NCBI RefSeq assembly: GCF_030463565.1 | Contig: NC_134644.1 | Coordinates: forward strand, 133,049,388 to 133,113,387 | From: Pelecanus crispus | Lineage: Eukaryota; Chordata; Aves; Pelecaniformes; Pelecanidae | DNA length: 64,000 bases | Direction: 5' to 3' | Part shown: piece by piece, positions 1 to 13,158 of the stretch | How positions within the stretch are numbered: the first letter of the stretch is position 1 | Layout: the number at the start of each line of letters is the position of its first letter | Notes under the pieces: generated by a model | What the model was told of the DNA's origin: nothing | Databases searched by the model: none | What the model saw: only the letters and a program-made list of their open reading frames with translations | Translations under genes and position numbers: made by a program

Positions 1-446
1 TAGGGGAAACCTCTTGCTATTAATAATTCCCCTCTGCTTTCTCATCACTGCCACCATATATTTTAAGATTCTTCCTTCCATTAATAACTTAGTCTTTTTG
101 GAATATACCAATTAATAGTGACATTTTTGACAGCTGATGTTGAAATTACTCGCCTTCCTATGCTAAGTATCAGTTTGCAATATACTTCTATGTTACAAAT
201 TTTATTTCTGTTATTTGAGAAAATAAGCAACATTCATTGTAATTTTTCAGGTTTTGTATACAAGAAGCAAAAAACTCTAGGCTACAGCCATTAGGCATCT
301 GGATCAAATGGAAATGTAAAATCAATAGGACATATTAAATGGTTTAGTCTGTTAGAAGGTTGTGTGTTCTCTGATCATCTTAATGTTCAGACATTTATGT
401 CAAAATGGAATCATATGTAGTTTTCATGTCCATATCCTTTCCACAG
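1..446 (+). other. UBXN2B: UBXN2B last intron, 3' part
   Basis: AT-rich intronic sequence ending in the CCACAG acceptor used by the terminal exon. I see no further exon or repeat in it. Confidence 0.8.
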
Positions 447-609
447 GATTAAGGATATTCGAGATTTCATTATCCAGTCCCGTCCAGCATTTGCAACAAC
501 TGATTTTGTTCTTGTGACTACATTTCCAAATAAAGAGCTAACAGATGAAAGCCTGACACTACAAGAAGCAGATATTCTTAACACTGTGATTCTTCAGCAA
601 TTAAAGTAA
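447..609 (+). CDS. UBXN2B: UBX domain protein 2B, terminal coding exon (partial gene)
   Basis: This is the last coding exon of UBXN2B (p37), an adaptor that recruits the AAA ATPase p97/VCP during Golgi and ER membrane fusion and in centrosome and spindle functions. The exon follows a polypyrimidine tract and a CCACAG acceptor at 441-446 and stays open to TAA at 607-609, encoding about 54 residues. It carries the second half of the UBX domain, including the segments [20 protein letters not shown] and [16 protein letters not shown], which match my recollection of the vertebrate UBXN2B C-terminus nearly residue for residue. UBXN2A ends differently, so I prefer 2B. Upstream exons, including the SEP domain, lie outside the window. 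The next gene, CYP7A1, is on the opposite strand, as in the conserved vertebrate order. Confidence 0.93.
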
Positions 610-2125
610 TCTTACAGTTCTTGGTACAATATAGGGAGTGTGCTGTATTGTCATACAATATGTTTCCAACAGATGAAAAAAAAGGAAAGATCAGTGTCTT
701 TTTATTCCCCCACCTTCATGGATCAGATTTTTGGGTTTCATGTCTTCCAGCTGTAGCATATCTAACTTTTTTATTTTAATTTTTGAACATTGTTCAACCT
801 TTTTCCAGTGTTAAAATTAAGCTTCCCTATGCTAGTGTGTTTCAAACCACATCTTGTACTAAATGTGAAATGAGGTATGACTTTATGACTCTGTTATTTT
901 GAGGGGGGCGGGAGGAGAAGCATTTTTCTGAAGGGGACAGTATCTTTCATACAGTTGATAAGATTTGCACTATGGAAGTGTTTTATGCTGCATTGACAAA
1001 CAGCCATTTGAAAACTTAGCCTGTAGGTTATGTTTACCTTCCAAGCTGTATTAATATTAAGGTATTCTGTTTAATAGCTTGACAGATAATTAATGCCCTA
1101 ATACAATTTTTGTATATTCTGTTTGTAGTATTTCATGGTGCAGTATAATATTTATATTCTAGTTTTTATGTAATTTTCCCTGTATCATTGCTCATATGGG
1201 TGAATCAGTTCAGGAGATGCAAACCTCAGCTATCGCAGACTGTAATAGGTTATTCTCATTTGTATTCTAGTTGTTCTACTTGTGGTGAAAATAATATGAA
1301 TTTTTTTTCTTCTTGAAGTTAGAGAAATAGAAGAGACCACTGTCATCTGAAGAAATGCTGTGATTTAGATTTCATGAGAATAGGCCTATGGTCACTTTGA
1401 ACCTGAATATGCAGTTGAACCCTGTGCAGCTACATCATTCTTCACATGAACAGTTACTTAAATAACCCCAAACAAAAAACACCGAGGTGCACAAACACAG
1501 AACTTGTTTATGCTGTCACTTGCATGCACAAAAGTAGACATGTTAATTAATTCGTCGTGTATTTTTGACCTGAATTTAAGGTCTTTATATTTGGAATTTT
1601 GGCCAAAGGCATTTTGTAATATTCGGTGGGGATTTGGTTGTGCAGCTTTCGCTACATTTGTTTGGAAGCTGTATAATTAAACCCCTTAATCTTTGAAATT
1701 ATATATTTTTTCAAATAACTTGGCCCTACACTGCAATTTGCAGGTAGGAATCTTACGTTGTGGGCAAACTGGCTGCTGTGCTTTAGTAGTATGCAGTTTT
1801 ATAGTATTTGTGGCTTTGTATCAGATGAGTGGATCACACTCTGAAGGAAGTTAAATGGGCTTTATCTCTTGTACTGATACATGTGTTAAAAATGCTGTTT
1901 TCACTGATTATTTTATTCTGAAAATATCAATATTTATTTATGCTAAACTTATAATTGCTCAGTATATTTGATTAATCTTACATTTTTACCTCAAAGTAGA
2001 TATTTGAGTAAATTCTAAATGTGCAATTGTATTTGAAGTATTTTGTTTTGTAATCTGAATATCTGCATGATTTTAATCATAATTCATTTCATGTGCTAAG
2101 TAATTAAAGTTTTAAGCTAAAAAGA
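610..2125 (+). other. UBXN2B: UBXN2B 3'UTR (probable extent)
   Basis: AT-rich, stop-rich sequence directly downstream of the UBXN2B stop. ATTAAA variants occur at 1676-1681 and 2103-2108, and the latter is my best candidate for the main cleavage signal. Another ATTAAA lies at 2390-2395, so the true end could be later. The start follows directly from the stop codon; the end is inferred. Confidence 0.5.
2103..2108 (+). terminator. UBXN2B: Candidate poly(A) signal ATTAAA for UBXN2B
   Basis: ATTAAA hexamer about 1.5 kb beyond the UBXN2B stop, followed after roughly 30 nt by T-rich sequence. It is a single-hexamer call with competing hexamers nearby. Confidence 0.35.
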
Positions 2126-5100
2126 CCATAGGCAACACTTCTTATTTTCTTCCCAATATTTTGTTGTGATGAAGTGGTGACTGTGTTGTGTGCCAAATAT
2201 TTAAGCCTAAATGGAAAGGAATGGACACGTACTATGCATATATGTTATATACTAACACTTCCCTATATAAATGCAAGGCCAAAGCCAGTATTGTGATATC
2301 TATCTTGGGCAATCTGTGTTTTGGGCATACTTCAGTTCAGAGAATATAGGTAAAGTTACATCGCTTATTACTTCTGAAAACCATTATTAATTAAACACTG
2401 ATGTATGAAGGACAGTGGTTAACTAAATTGTATTTTTTTTCTTCTTATTATGCCAAAACCCACAACTGCATTTTATCACAATCTCTTTCAAATAGCTGGT
2501 AAATTTTAGTGTTTAGTAGCCACTGACAGTAACTGGGGCTCCCGGTAGTTGACATTATTTTGTCAAGCACTAGGAAACAGTATGAATGTTCATGTTTAAA
2601 TATTTCACTGCTTCTCAGTACTTTAAAAACATATAGAATCTTCTGTCTCATAATTTTATGTCATACCTTTTATTAACATTAAATTCGCACTCTTGTAGCT
2701 AACATGTTGGCATTTTTGGCACAAACCAGTTCTTTGAATACAGACCTATGTGGATATGCAGTTAAGACTGGCTACAAGGGAGAAGGAAGACTGAAACAAG
2801 GGAGAAGGGACTTGGTAGAGGATGGTGATCTTTCGCTCACAGCAAGGCTGCTGAGCTTCTTAGGAATTCCTCTTATCTTCCATGGAATACAGGTAATAAT
2901 CCTGTCGCTTGCCCTTGTAGGCAGCTTATGGTAGGCTCAGGCTTCACCTCTGCTTGTCTTTTCCAGCAATCCTTTATCACACCAGAGTCAAATAATCCAA
3001 AACTGAATGTTTTCTCTTAAGAAAAATCTCTCTGGACCTGAATACTTGTGCTGCCTTTTTTTTTTTTTTTTTTTTTGGACACTACTCCCATCTTTATAAT
3101 CATTTATTCTGGGTAAATACAATCAGGCTTGTTAGTTTTGGGGTTTGGGGGTTTTTTTCAGTAGTGCATTGAGATGCTTGTAAACATTCTGCTTTAATCT
3201 GACTACTGGACACAGTTGTACAATTAGCATATATTAACAGCTATATCATGCTGTTCTCTCTTTGGTGAAAATCTGTCCAATATTAAAGGAACGAAGGAAG
3301 AGCGTGCAATCACTCAGAGATGCTATTACTAGCTCCCTGCATAGTTGCTTGCACTAAGCTAAAGCGCCCATGGTCTTTAAATTGTGTTACTCTGTGCAGG
3401 GAGAGTAGAGTGAGAGATGCACCTTCCCCTTGCTCATGCTGTTTGAGCCTGACAGGCCTCAGTGTAGGCATGTGCTGTTCTATGGGCAGATGAGATGATG
3501 AGTAGCAAGAGTCTGGAATAATAAAAATTTAATTCATGGCACACCAAAAGCAGTAAGCTTGTGGTGTTTCTATGGGGTGGCTATAGCTGGAATGGGTTCC
3601 TGAACAGAAAGTGGGACTGATGCTATCTAGCTGCTTATCAATTATTTGAAAATAAACTTTGAAAATCCAAAGATTAATGCAATGAGAAACAACAGTAGGC
3701 AGCAACTGTGATGAGCATTTAGTGAACTGTAGCAATCAGATCAACTGCATCCTTAATACAGCCAAATGTCAAATTACGAATCTGGAACCATCTGTGCAAG
3801 ACACTAATAGCCTGCAAAGCCCTGGCCGTGTAAAGCAGTAGGAAGATAGTAAGAGAAAATGCAACAGAACTGTTTACACCCCTTTGAGGTTTACAGAGTT
3901 GACTTTGTGACTGGGAGATGATTTTAATCTCTGTGTTTGTTATTGGTGAGTTTTATACTGTTTATGGTGCTGGTCCTGCTTCTGGAACTTTAGAGATGGG
4001 GCTAAAAAAAAAAAAAAGTGGAAATGCTGAATTAAATGTCTTATCTTAAAAGAGCTCAAAACAGGTAGCTTATCAGGAAGAAAGCAGAGATATGAGGTGA
4101 TTTAAAGTGGGCAGTTACTTTGCAGGTGGGGAAAAAGTATTATAGGACTGTTCAGTAGAGAAAAACGTAACAAGAATATGAAGCTTGTACAAACCTGGAA
4201 ACTCAGTCCAGGTATTTTCAAAGTGAAATTAAAACACATTTTTCAATAGTTGAACTACTGGAATGAACCAACCTTGAAAATCAACTTCTCTGTCTTCTGC
4301 TTTTTTGTTTAATTCGCATTGTTATGCTGGCTTTCTGTAAGATTTGTTTTATTTAACCAAATTTATTTGAGTTTTGCCGCTGAGACAACAAGGTAAAATA
4401 AGATAGCTTGGTTTTTGGACAGCGATTTACTTAGCCTTTTTCTAGTCATACTTACAATTAATAAATTATGCTGTACGTTTCATATTTAAAGGCTGGAAAC
4501 ATCAAGTACTTTACTGTGCATCTTCAATATTTTCATTACAGACACTCCAAAAAAAGTCTGCTGAGCTTCAAACAGATGATTAACAGAACTCAGATTACAG
4601 ACCAGAACTCACCTTTTACACTTCTTACTTGCAACTCTGCTCCTTTAGTAATGGTCTTGTTCTGTCCATAACTGAAGAGCGATTTCCTGTAACATTCAGA
4701 TGTGCTGCCACAGAGCTCTTTTTCATCTAAAACTGAGAAGTGGGGAGGCTATCTATTCTTGTCTGTTTGGTGGGAGCTGTCTGCTCTTGAGCTAAATATG
4801 TGATCTATACACTATGTATTTGGGCATTTTTTGGGGGGTGTGAGAAGATAGATGTCTTATTCCAAACTGCATTACGGTAAACTGAGCAAGACATTCTTAA
4901 CTATGGAATTAAAAAAAAAAAAAAATCCTTTAGTGAATTATTCTGGAAGAGCTACTATTTTACATTTATAAATCTACCTGAGTCCAAATTAATTTGGTGA
5001 GCTCTTAGACCATTTAAATGCTAATAAACAAGTACTCCCAAATGGGAATACCCAGGAGTCATTTTTCTTATATGATGTTTTTAGCTGAAGTTTGAATAGA

Positions 5101-7538
5101 AGGAATTACTTATTCAGGGCTGTGAAGTTATTTATTTCATAGAATTCTTCGTGTCTTAGTAGGTGCTCATATAAAACTTTTGATTGTCTATTCTAGCAAA
5201 AAAAAAAAAAAAAATAGAATTCATAGTGTTTACTGGCTCTATCCTAAAAACTACCAAATAATTGCACTTTGAGGACAAAATAAATTCCTGATTTCCAAAT
5301 TAAATTTTAATAACTTTTTCATGGTAATAGCTGTCTACAGTGTTTTGGACCAATGGAAGCCTCAGAACTTTAGTGCCTGTGTTGTGCAAACCCCGCACAA
5401 ATGTTCCACTTCAGTGAAAAGAATTAATTTCTGTTTATCTTGCAACTGTTCCTAATGAGGTTAAACTAAATCATCATTAATCAGATGTCCACAATGTAAA
5501 TGTCCTTACAGTCTTTCATGCTGATTTAGTTAATAATCCATTTTAAATTAGATTTTACAAATAAAAAAAATCTCTGCCTGAATGTGAAAATGTAAGTGCT
5601 AGTTTTTTGGAAAGTTTGCAGTTAATAGAGAAGAACTTAGATTATGTATTTATTTCTACTTGTATTTGAATAATTCTTCTCATAGCAAGCTGGTTCTTGT
5701 TAAAAGAAATTAAGACATTTTCAATTGAGAGGACTTTGGCTCTGAATGCAGAATAGTGCTACCACTTTTTGTCCACAAACGAGTGCCTTGATACCTGTGA
5801 ATACTTGTTTGCACTTTTTTATTTATCACTTTTTTTATACTGGTTCTCTTCTTTTGAATGTCATGTGTATGCTTTCAAGTCTTTTAACTGTAAAAATTTT
5901 TTTACATAAAAAAAACCCTGCATATTTTTATTAATGCAGTGCTACTTCCCATAGCAGTCCCCAAGTCCTGTAGTCCAGAAAGAATCATTGAAAGCAGAAG
6001 AGGGAGCATAAGGAGATATAGGCAGATGGTTGTGTTAAAATGTTTTTCACTGAATTATTCGCTCCTGCTCTTATAGTCCAATAATTCTTTTGGTTTTCTA
6101 AGGAGTCTTCCTGAACACTCTTTTTCCTGGAAACAGACACAGATATTAGATGCAGTTGGAGTTGCTTGGTAACCTTGGTCACCACTCAAAATACTGCAAG
6201 CCAGGATTTGGTCTGTGTGAAAGGAGTGGATGCTTCATCTGGAGAGATCAGATAATTAGACCTTAAAAGGATCTGCTCAAAAGTGAACCTGAATCCTATC
6301 TTAAATCCCAACACTGGGAAAGTTCAGATGTACCACTGAATTGTATATGCATGTTTAAGGTTTGTATTTTCATCCACAAGAAGGGAAAGTGGCTGTTCTA
6401 ACTTGGTTTTAGTTGTTTTGAAGGTGCTCTTCCCTCTGCTCTTTGTGAAAGTGGTAAAAATAAACTTTGTGCAATTGGCTTGCAAGGAGAGAGCTAACTC
6501 TTCCTGACCTTACTGTACTGCAAGCTGGTTTTAAGACTGAGGCTAACAATCCACCTTGGTCAAAATAAAACTCAAAGGCCTGGACACATTCTAGGTTTCA
6601 GCTAGATTTAACAGATAGGTCTGGCATCAGTCACAACCCTTAATGGAGGACTAAGCCCTATTATTAGGGATATGCCTAAGGGAGATTCCCTGAACATTTC
6701 TGTCTTGCCCGTTGTACATTAACCACGCCTGTCACATGGACAAGGGAAAATCGGAAATGAAAGATTCTTTGCGATGTGATGATTTAAGGTGTTGATGTTA
6801 GCGGAGTCATTTTTACTTGCTGACAAAAGGGTTTAATTTCAAAGGGGTTTGGTTTTGTTTTTTTTTTTTTTTTTAAATGTAGCGCAATTCAGCTTCCAGG
6901 TTTCTGAGTCTCCACGATCCATACTTCCCCCACTCTAAAGCTTAAATGAATGGAGCTAAATAAACAGAGGGGAAGGGACAGGTGGATGTTTCAGCCTGGC
7001 AAACCTGGAGGCAGTTTGGGCCTAGGAGGCAGAACAACCACACTTGGCAAATGTAGGCAGGAGAGGCTGCTTGTTTAGTGGGGACCTGTAACACATCCCA
7101 GCTGAAATAGTCACTATTCTGTGAGAGGCTGTTAGCTGGACCAAAGCTGGTACTCCAGGCCGCTGAGCTTCTGACATTGCTGAGCTTCTGACATTGGCTT
7201 TCCTTCGTTCCTGACAACCTACTAGCTGTTGTCTCTGCTGGTCGTTCCTGTTCAGTAGAATAGTGCCTGCAGTATGTCAGTTCTTACAGACGATTGTAGT
7301 GGTTTGCAAGAGTTTGTTACAAAAGGCAGACTTGAAGTCTTCCCCTTCCCCTCAATACCTTTCTTCATCCAGTTTGTTTCTCCAGCATAAGACCCCAAGG
7401 GAAACTAAACTACCACTTAACCCGGGCACATTAAGCAAGTTTGGATTGTCTTATCTTCTCACCATGTCATTTTTAAACAAAAGTAGGATAAATGCGATAT
7501 TTATTTGTTTTTAATACATGTGCCCCAAACAAAACAAA
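2126..7538. other. Intergenic stretch with no recognised gene
   Basis: AT-rich sequence with many stops in all frames. It contains a pure T-run of about 20 at 3055-3076, A-runs near 4006, 4910 and 5200, and a T-run near 6857. The short open frames here have no recognisable domain and lack splice or codon-use support. The first part may be distal UBXN2B 3'UTR. Confidence 0.6.
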
Positions 7539-7924
7539 TCATAGAATCATAGAATTGTTTAGGTTGGAAAAGACCTTTAAGATCATCCAGTCCAACCATT
7601 AACCTAACATTACCAAGTCCACACTAAACCAATCAAGGGTAGACTAGACTAAACCATGTCCCAAAGTGCCACGTCTACCCGTTTTTTGAACGCTTCCAGG
7701 GATGGTGACTCCACCACCTCTCCGGGCAGCCTGTTCCAATGCTTGACTACCCTTTCCATGAAGAAATTTTTCCTAATATCCAACCTAAACTTCCCCTGGC
7801 GCAGCTTGAGCCCATTTCCTCTTGTCCTATCGCTAACTACTTGGAGAAGAGACCAACACCCACCTCACTACAACCTCCTTTCAGGTAGTTGTAGGGAGTG
7901 ATAAGGTCTCCCCTCAGCCTCCTT
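7539..7924 (-). mobile_element. CR1 LINE 3' fragment, 5'-truncated
   Basis: The plus strand begins with AATCATAGAATCATAGAA, the complement of the CR1 tail repeat, followed by the complement of the CR1 3'UTR and the end of ORF2. Read on the minus strand, the ORF2 piece gives the characteristic blocks [17 protein letters not shown] and [13 protein letters not shown]. It belongs to the same subfamily as the copies at 12855, 13978, 36331 and 62930 (3'UTR containing TTGATTGGTTTAG). It is heavily 5'-truncated, as is usual for CR1. Confidence 0.92.
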
Positions 7925-10900
7925 TGATTATACAATCAAAATGTTGGTGTCTTCTCTCTATCCCTTCTGGTAAGCTTATGGTGCTGGCAGATAATTTCTG
8001 CCCAAGGAGTTGTTTCTGCCCTGTGGAGTTGTTATGAGGGCAGCTCTCCTTCCTCAGGTCCACACTTCAGTATGGCAAGAATTTTTTTTTATTATTAGTA
8101 GTATTATTATTTGCTTGGTTTATTAGCAAATAAAGCTTGGTTAGTCATTGTGTATTCCAGGCTGCACAGAGCTGTCCAGTGTTTTGATGTTTCACATTTA
8201 AATCTGACAGTTGTTTGACACTCCCCACGAGGGACTCCTGATAATATATGAGGTTTACTTAGCTAGTGCTTTTTCTATTCCTGTTGTTGCAGAGCTCAGC
8301 CTTTGGAATACAGTTCTGTCTGGTTTTTGTGGGGGTTTTTGTGGTATGTCATGGCCCAAATTAAGAAATAAACCTTAGGGTGCACATATGATAAAGGTGT
8401 GGAGTAGGTCAAGGTGTCAACAAATAACTGTGAGAAAACTAGAACCTTGAAAGGATTTTGGAAGAACTTTGATTCTCCATGTTTCTCCTCTAACCTGCAC
8501 CGACCTCTTCCACACAGTAGTTTTTACTTGTTATTTGTTCAGCTAAACATTATCTTGTATGTACAGAAAGTCTCTTTAAGTTCTTTATCAGAGACTTGAG
8601 CCTGCAATGCTTAATGCCTGTCTTCCTAAGCAACTCCCTGGAGACTATTGGCCTGCCTGTAGGCACATGTGAGAATAATTAACTTTAGGTTTAATGCTCA
8701 GATCCTAAGCTTTTTGTGGCTGGTGCCATGTCTCTCTGTGTGTCTGCAATTCCTAACAATAGCGGCTGCCTCATTCTAGTTGCAATCTTCAGGCCCTACT
8801 GCAATAAAAGTTTGAAATGAAGTACCTGAACAAATTCCAGCTCCTAGTGCCTTATTTGATATTGCAGTATCAGTCCCATGGATCTCCAAGTTGATGCATT
8901 GATGGATATAATCTGTAGCTTTGGTGTAGAGAACATGTATGGAAGAGAAAAATACTTGTTTTCTCTTTCTTTCTCTTTTGAAGTGGCAGTTTAGCTGAAC
9001 CCATGAAAAGTCAGAACATGTCAACCTGGCAAGGTCTGTTTGCCTTAGTTGTCTGTATAGGCTTTATTACCCAATCGACTGCGCAAGCAGCGAAGGTAGA
9101 GGTGACCTGGAGTTAGTGATTTCCAAATAGCCTTTATTCGTGGCCAAGGCCACCAACAAACACGCATTTAATTTTATTAATCTTTTTAGAACAGTAGCAT
9201 ATGCAAGCTCAGATAGTGCTACTGTCTTTGTACAAGCACAGTAACTAAGCATGTTAAATGCTGTTACAATAGGGAGGTATCTTTATTATGGAGAAAACTA
9301 CATTTTGCTAATAGACTTATTTAAGGCTACTCTTCGATGAACAACTCAGTCTCTTTTCCCTAGAGTAACAATGTGATAGTCAATAATATGGATTTGTGTA
9401 ATATATTCAGAAGAACTTGAAATTTTGTGTAGTAGCAGTAGCATTGTTAGAGAGCTTGTCTACAGTTATAAGGATATTTTAACTCCTGCAAGACAGGATT
9501 AAAAAATCTGTAACTATACTACCAGGTAGGAAAAATTTATTTGGATTAGGATTTTATAGATGGAAACCAGTCAGGGGTTGCCAAAGCTGCCAGTCTGATG
9601 AAATCAGACTGATCTTCAAGAATGAACTATGTTACGGTTTGTGCAGGACATGGTAAGTATTTTGTCTGAACTCCCTCAGTGAAATACGGACATAGATTCT
9701 GCCAATAACTTGCACTTCATAGTAAGAGGAAAGTGTTAGGCTTTAAAAAGAAGCGTGAGTATATGGGAGATTTGAAGGCCAGACTTGAATGTTAGTCAAA
9801 CATTTGAGAAGCAGCTGCTACTATCCCTAAAGAGCCCAGTTTTCCTTAGTAGTTTGCCCTTACATAGAGCAGTTGATTACAAACACGATGCAAATTGGTC
9901 ACAGCAAATGATTAGGGAGAGGTTTTTTCCTCCCTTCTTTATCCTGTCATTCTGAGGGAGGAACAGATTGTAATCTGTATCAGGTGTTTCTGCTAGAAAA
10001 GCTTCAACAGATGTGACAAAAAAAGACACTGCCTTCTTACTAGAGCTATCATAGCACCTGCCGAGCTTGCAGTCCATGCTTCCAATGCAGGTGGCTGTCC
10101 GTCTTTCATAAATGTCATGGTTTTTCTTGTATTCTTGCCTGCTTGAGCATCTGTCACTGAAACTGAGGGAGTCTCCTGACAACGTATTTTCATTCTGTAC
10201 TCTCAGGGTCTCATCTATTATGTTGCCCCTTGTCCATTTTATTTAGTCTTCTGCAGCTAATGCTTCTGCTTGAGTAATGAGTTGCTTGGGTGGTTAATTA
10301 GGCTGATCATGTAGCAGTTTCTTTTCTGCTGAAAAATTACTTTCTTGAGGATAGATCATAATAGTTTGTATCCCAAGGATTCACCTTTCTGAAAGCCAGA
10401 TTTTGGTGCATATTTAATAAATCATTTGGAAGACATATATTAAAGTCAAAGAAAACAACTCTTCCTCAACTCTGGTAGCAGAAGATTGTCATGTTAGATG
10501 CAAATGTCACTAATGGATTCTCCTTTCTACACTCATTGCACTTCCTTTTTTTGCCATAGCTAAGCTAAATTTTTCATATTAAAGACGTTGAATCTCTTTT
10601 GTGTTGCTCCTCTGTTGCCAGCACTCCGAAGGTATTGGTATCTGGATGTTTCTCAGCCCTACTCTGGTCAGAATGAAGTCCTTTAATCCATAGATAGAGG
10701 TAGAAGGCAAGTTTCACACTGGAAACGTGAGCCTATTCCCTTACTCAGTGAGCTAAAATACTGTGAACACAGGGGATCTTTCTAGTGAAATACCATAGTG
10801 GACATAAGAAGTTAATGGTAATAACAAAGGACCCAGCTTAGCATGAGAGGGCATGGTGGCAGGTTCTCATGGCAATCCATTATTATGGACTTCTTTTTTT

Positions 10901-11398
10901 TTCCCCCATTGCTTTTCTGTCTTTTGCATGCTAGAACATGCCTCTCTTTCCTAAGTGGACAATTATCACCTTTAACCTAAGTTCAGAGCACTTTGACAGT
11001 ATTGCCAACTCTCATAGTTTCATCACACTAATGGGATTTTAGCTGTCGTTGCAGCTGACTTGTCAACCCGTGACATGCCAAAGACTGCAGATATTGCAAC
11101 CTAGCTGTGGGAGAACTTCCCTTTTCTGTTGTTTCTTCTCTTTTATTTTTTCCTTGTTTCTCTGTTTCCTAAAGCAGAGCAGTCAGACTGGATTGCTGCA
11201 AAAGTCAGCAGGAGCTTGTTCTCATTCTGTGAGGGTTTTCTAGATCAGGAAGTTAAAAGGAAAACAAACAAACAAAAAAAGCTCCAGCAGCAAAAAGTGG
11301 CTCTGCTTGTGAACCTCTTCCTATAAACACTGCATCAGTCCCTTGAAGCTTTCCCTTTCCTGCTGCAGTACCAAGACTAGGGTAAAAGAGGGGGGATG
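7925..11398. other. Intergenic stretch with no recognised gene
   Basis: Unique-looking AT-rich sequence. It has a short ATT-rich simple stretch around 8085-8112 and overlapping short open frames on the minus strand at 9877-10193, none with a recognisable domain. I see no RNA gene. Confidence 0.6.
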
Positions 11399-11450
11399 AA
11401 TCATGGAATAATTTAGGTTGAAAGCTACCTCTTGTTCATCTGTACCCTAG
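11399..11450 (-). mobile_element. Degraded CR1 tail
   Basis: AATCATGGAATAATTTAGGT followed by GAAAGCTACCTC resembles the complement of a CR1 3' end but is diverged and only about 50 bp long. It lies about 60 bp before an opposite-strand CR1 body. Confidence 0.35.
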
Positions 11451-11511
11451 GGTTCTTTCACCCTACTCTCCAGACTTAGTGAGGACAAACAGGTCAGGTT
11501 GCATTTAAACC

Positions 11512-12806
11512 CATGGTAGTACAGGCAATCTGTGGAGTTGCAGGTGGGAAACATGGAGTAGAAGGTAATGAATTAAGCTTCACCAAGGGCAAGTCTTGCC
11601 TGAGTGACCTAGTGGCCTTCTGTGATGGAGTGATTACACCAGTGGACAAGGGAAGAGCTATGGATGTCATCTATCTGGCCTTCTGTAAGGCCTTTGACAC
11701 GGTCCCCCACAACATCTGTCTCTCTAAATTGGAGAGATAAGGATTTGATGGGTGGACTGTGCAGTGGATAAGGAATTGCTTGGATGGTCGCATCCAGAGA
11801 GTAGTGGTCAACAGCTCAAGGTCCAGATGGAGATTCGTGACGAGTGGTGTCCCTCAGGGATCTGTATTGGGACCAGTACTGTTTAATATCTTCATCAATG
11901 ACATAAACAGTGTGATCAAGTGCACCCTCAGCAAGTTTGCAGATGAACACCAAGCTGAGTGGTGTGGTTGACACGCCTCAGGGATGGGATGCCATCCAGA
12001 GGGATCTGGACAAGCTTGAGAAGTGGGCCCATGTGAACCTCCTGAAGTTCAACAAAGCCAGGTGCAAGGTCCTGGGTCGCGGCAACCCCTGGTATCAATA
12101 CAGGCTGGGGGATGAAGGGATTGAGAGCAGCCCTGCGGAGAGGGACTTGGAGGTACCAGTGGATGAAAAGCTGAACATGAGCTGGCAATGTGCGCTTGCA
12201 GCCCAGAAAGCCAACCATATCCTGGGCTGCATCAAAAGAAGCGTGGCCAGCAGGTCGAGGGAGGTGATTCTGCCCCTCTACTCTGCTCTGGTGAGACCCC
12301 ACCTGGAGTACTGCATCCAGCTCTGGAGCCCTCAGCACAGGAAAGACGTGGACCTGCTGAAGCGGGTCCAGAGGAGGGCCACAAAAATGATCCGAGGGCT
12401 GGAGGACCTCTTCAATGGAGAAAGGCTGAGAGAGTTGGGGTTGTTCAGTCTGGAGAAGACAAGGCTCCGGGGAGACCTTGTTGCAGCCTTTCAATACTTA
12501 AAGGGGTCTTATAAGAAAGATGGGGACAGACTTTTTAGTAGGCCCTGTAGTGATAGGACAAGAGGTAATGGTTTTAAACTAAAAGAGACTAGATATAAGG
12601 AAGACATTTTTTACGATGAGGGTGGTGAAGCACTGGAACAGGTTGCCCAGAGAAGTGGTAGATGTCCCATCCCTGGAAACATTCAAGGTCAGGTTGGATG
12701 GGGCTCTGAGCAACCTGATCTGGTTAAAGCTGTCCCTGCTCACTGCAGGGGGATTGGGCTAGATGACCTTTAAAGGCCCCTTCTGTCCCAAACTATTCTA
12801 TGATGC
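11512..12806 (+). mobile_element. CR1 LINE, 3' 1.3 kb with broken ORF2 (reverse transcriptase)
   Basis: This covers the distal part of CR1 ORF2 and its 3' tail. Frame 11513-11971 encodes RT palm and finger blocks ([20 protein letters not shown], then [20 protein letters not shown] and KFAD). After a shift it continues at 11937-12773 with [38 protein letters not shown] and [19 protein letters not shown]. The element is inactive: TAA interrupts the frame at 11738-11740, and one extra A at about 11946-11947 falls inside the catalytic FADD-type box. It ends in GGCTAGATGACCTTTAAAGG and a short ATTCTATGATG tail. Its tail subfamily (CTGCTCACTGCAGGG) matches the copies at 16426 and 21512. Confidence 0.95.
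11513..12773 (+). pseudogene. CR1 ORF2 remnant (RT and C-terminal domain), disrupted
   Basis: The fragment is retrotransposon ORF2 lacking the endonuclease domain and the first part of RT. It is read in one frame from 11513 to 11971, with an in-frame stop at 11738-11740, and in another frame from about 11937 to 12773. The family nicks target DNA and reverse-transcribes its own RNA. This copy cannot, because the catalytic box is frameshifted and the N-terminal half is absent. Confidence 0.88.
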
Positions 12807-12854
12807 TATGAATTCCCTGGCTGAGGAAAACCAGACATTTGTAATGCAGATGTC

Positions 12855-13158
12855 AAATGATAGGACGAGAGGAAATGGGCTCAAGCTGCGCCAGGGGAGG
12901 TTTAGGCTGGAAATTAGGAAAAATTTCTTTACGGAAAGGGTGGTCAAGCATTGGAACAGGCTGCCCAGAGAGGTGGTGGAGTCACCATCCCTGGAAGTGT
13001 TCAAAAAACGGGTAGATGTGGCACTTTGGGATATGGTTTAGTCTAGTCTACCCTTGATTGGTTTAGGTGGGCTTGGTAGTGTAGGTTAATGGTTGGACTG
13101 GATGATCTTAAAGGTCTTTTCCAACCTAGACGATTCTATGATTCTATGATTCTATGAA
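12855..13158 (+). mobile_element. CR1 LINE 3' fragment
   Basis: Starts abruptly inside ORF2 ([20 protein letters not shown]), runs through [19 protein letters not shown] to the ORF2 end VDVALWDMV and its stop at 13039-13041, then the 3'UTR and a tail with three ATTCTATG units at 13132-13157. It sits about 50 bp after the preceding CR1 and belongs to a different 3' subfamily (TTGATTGGTTTAG), so it is a separate insertion. Confidence 0.93.

Noticed and set aside
11928-12494. 188-codon minus-strand frame
   Set aside because: It is the antisense shadow of the CR1 ORF2 on the plus strand.
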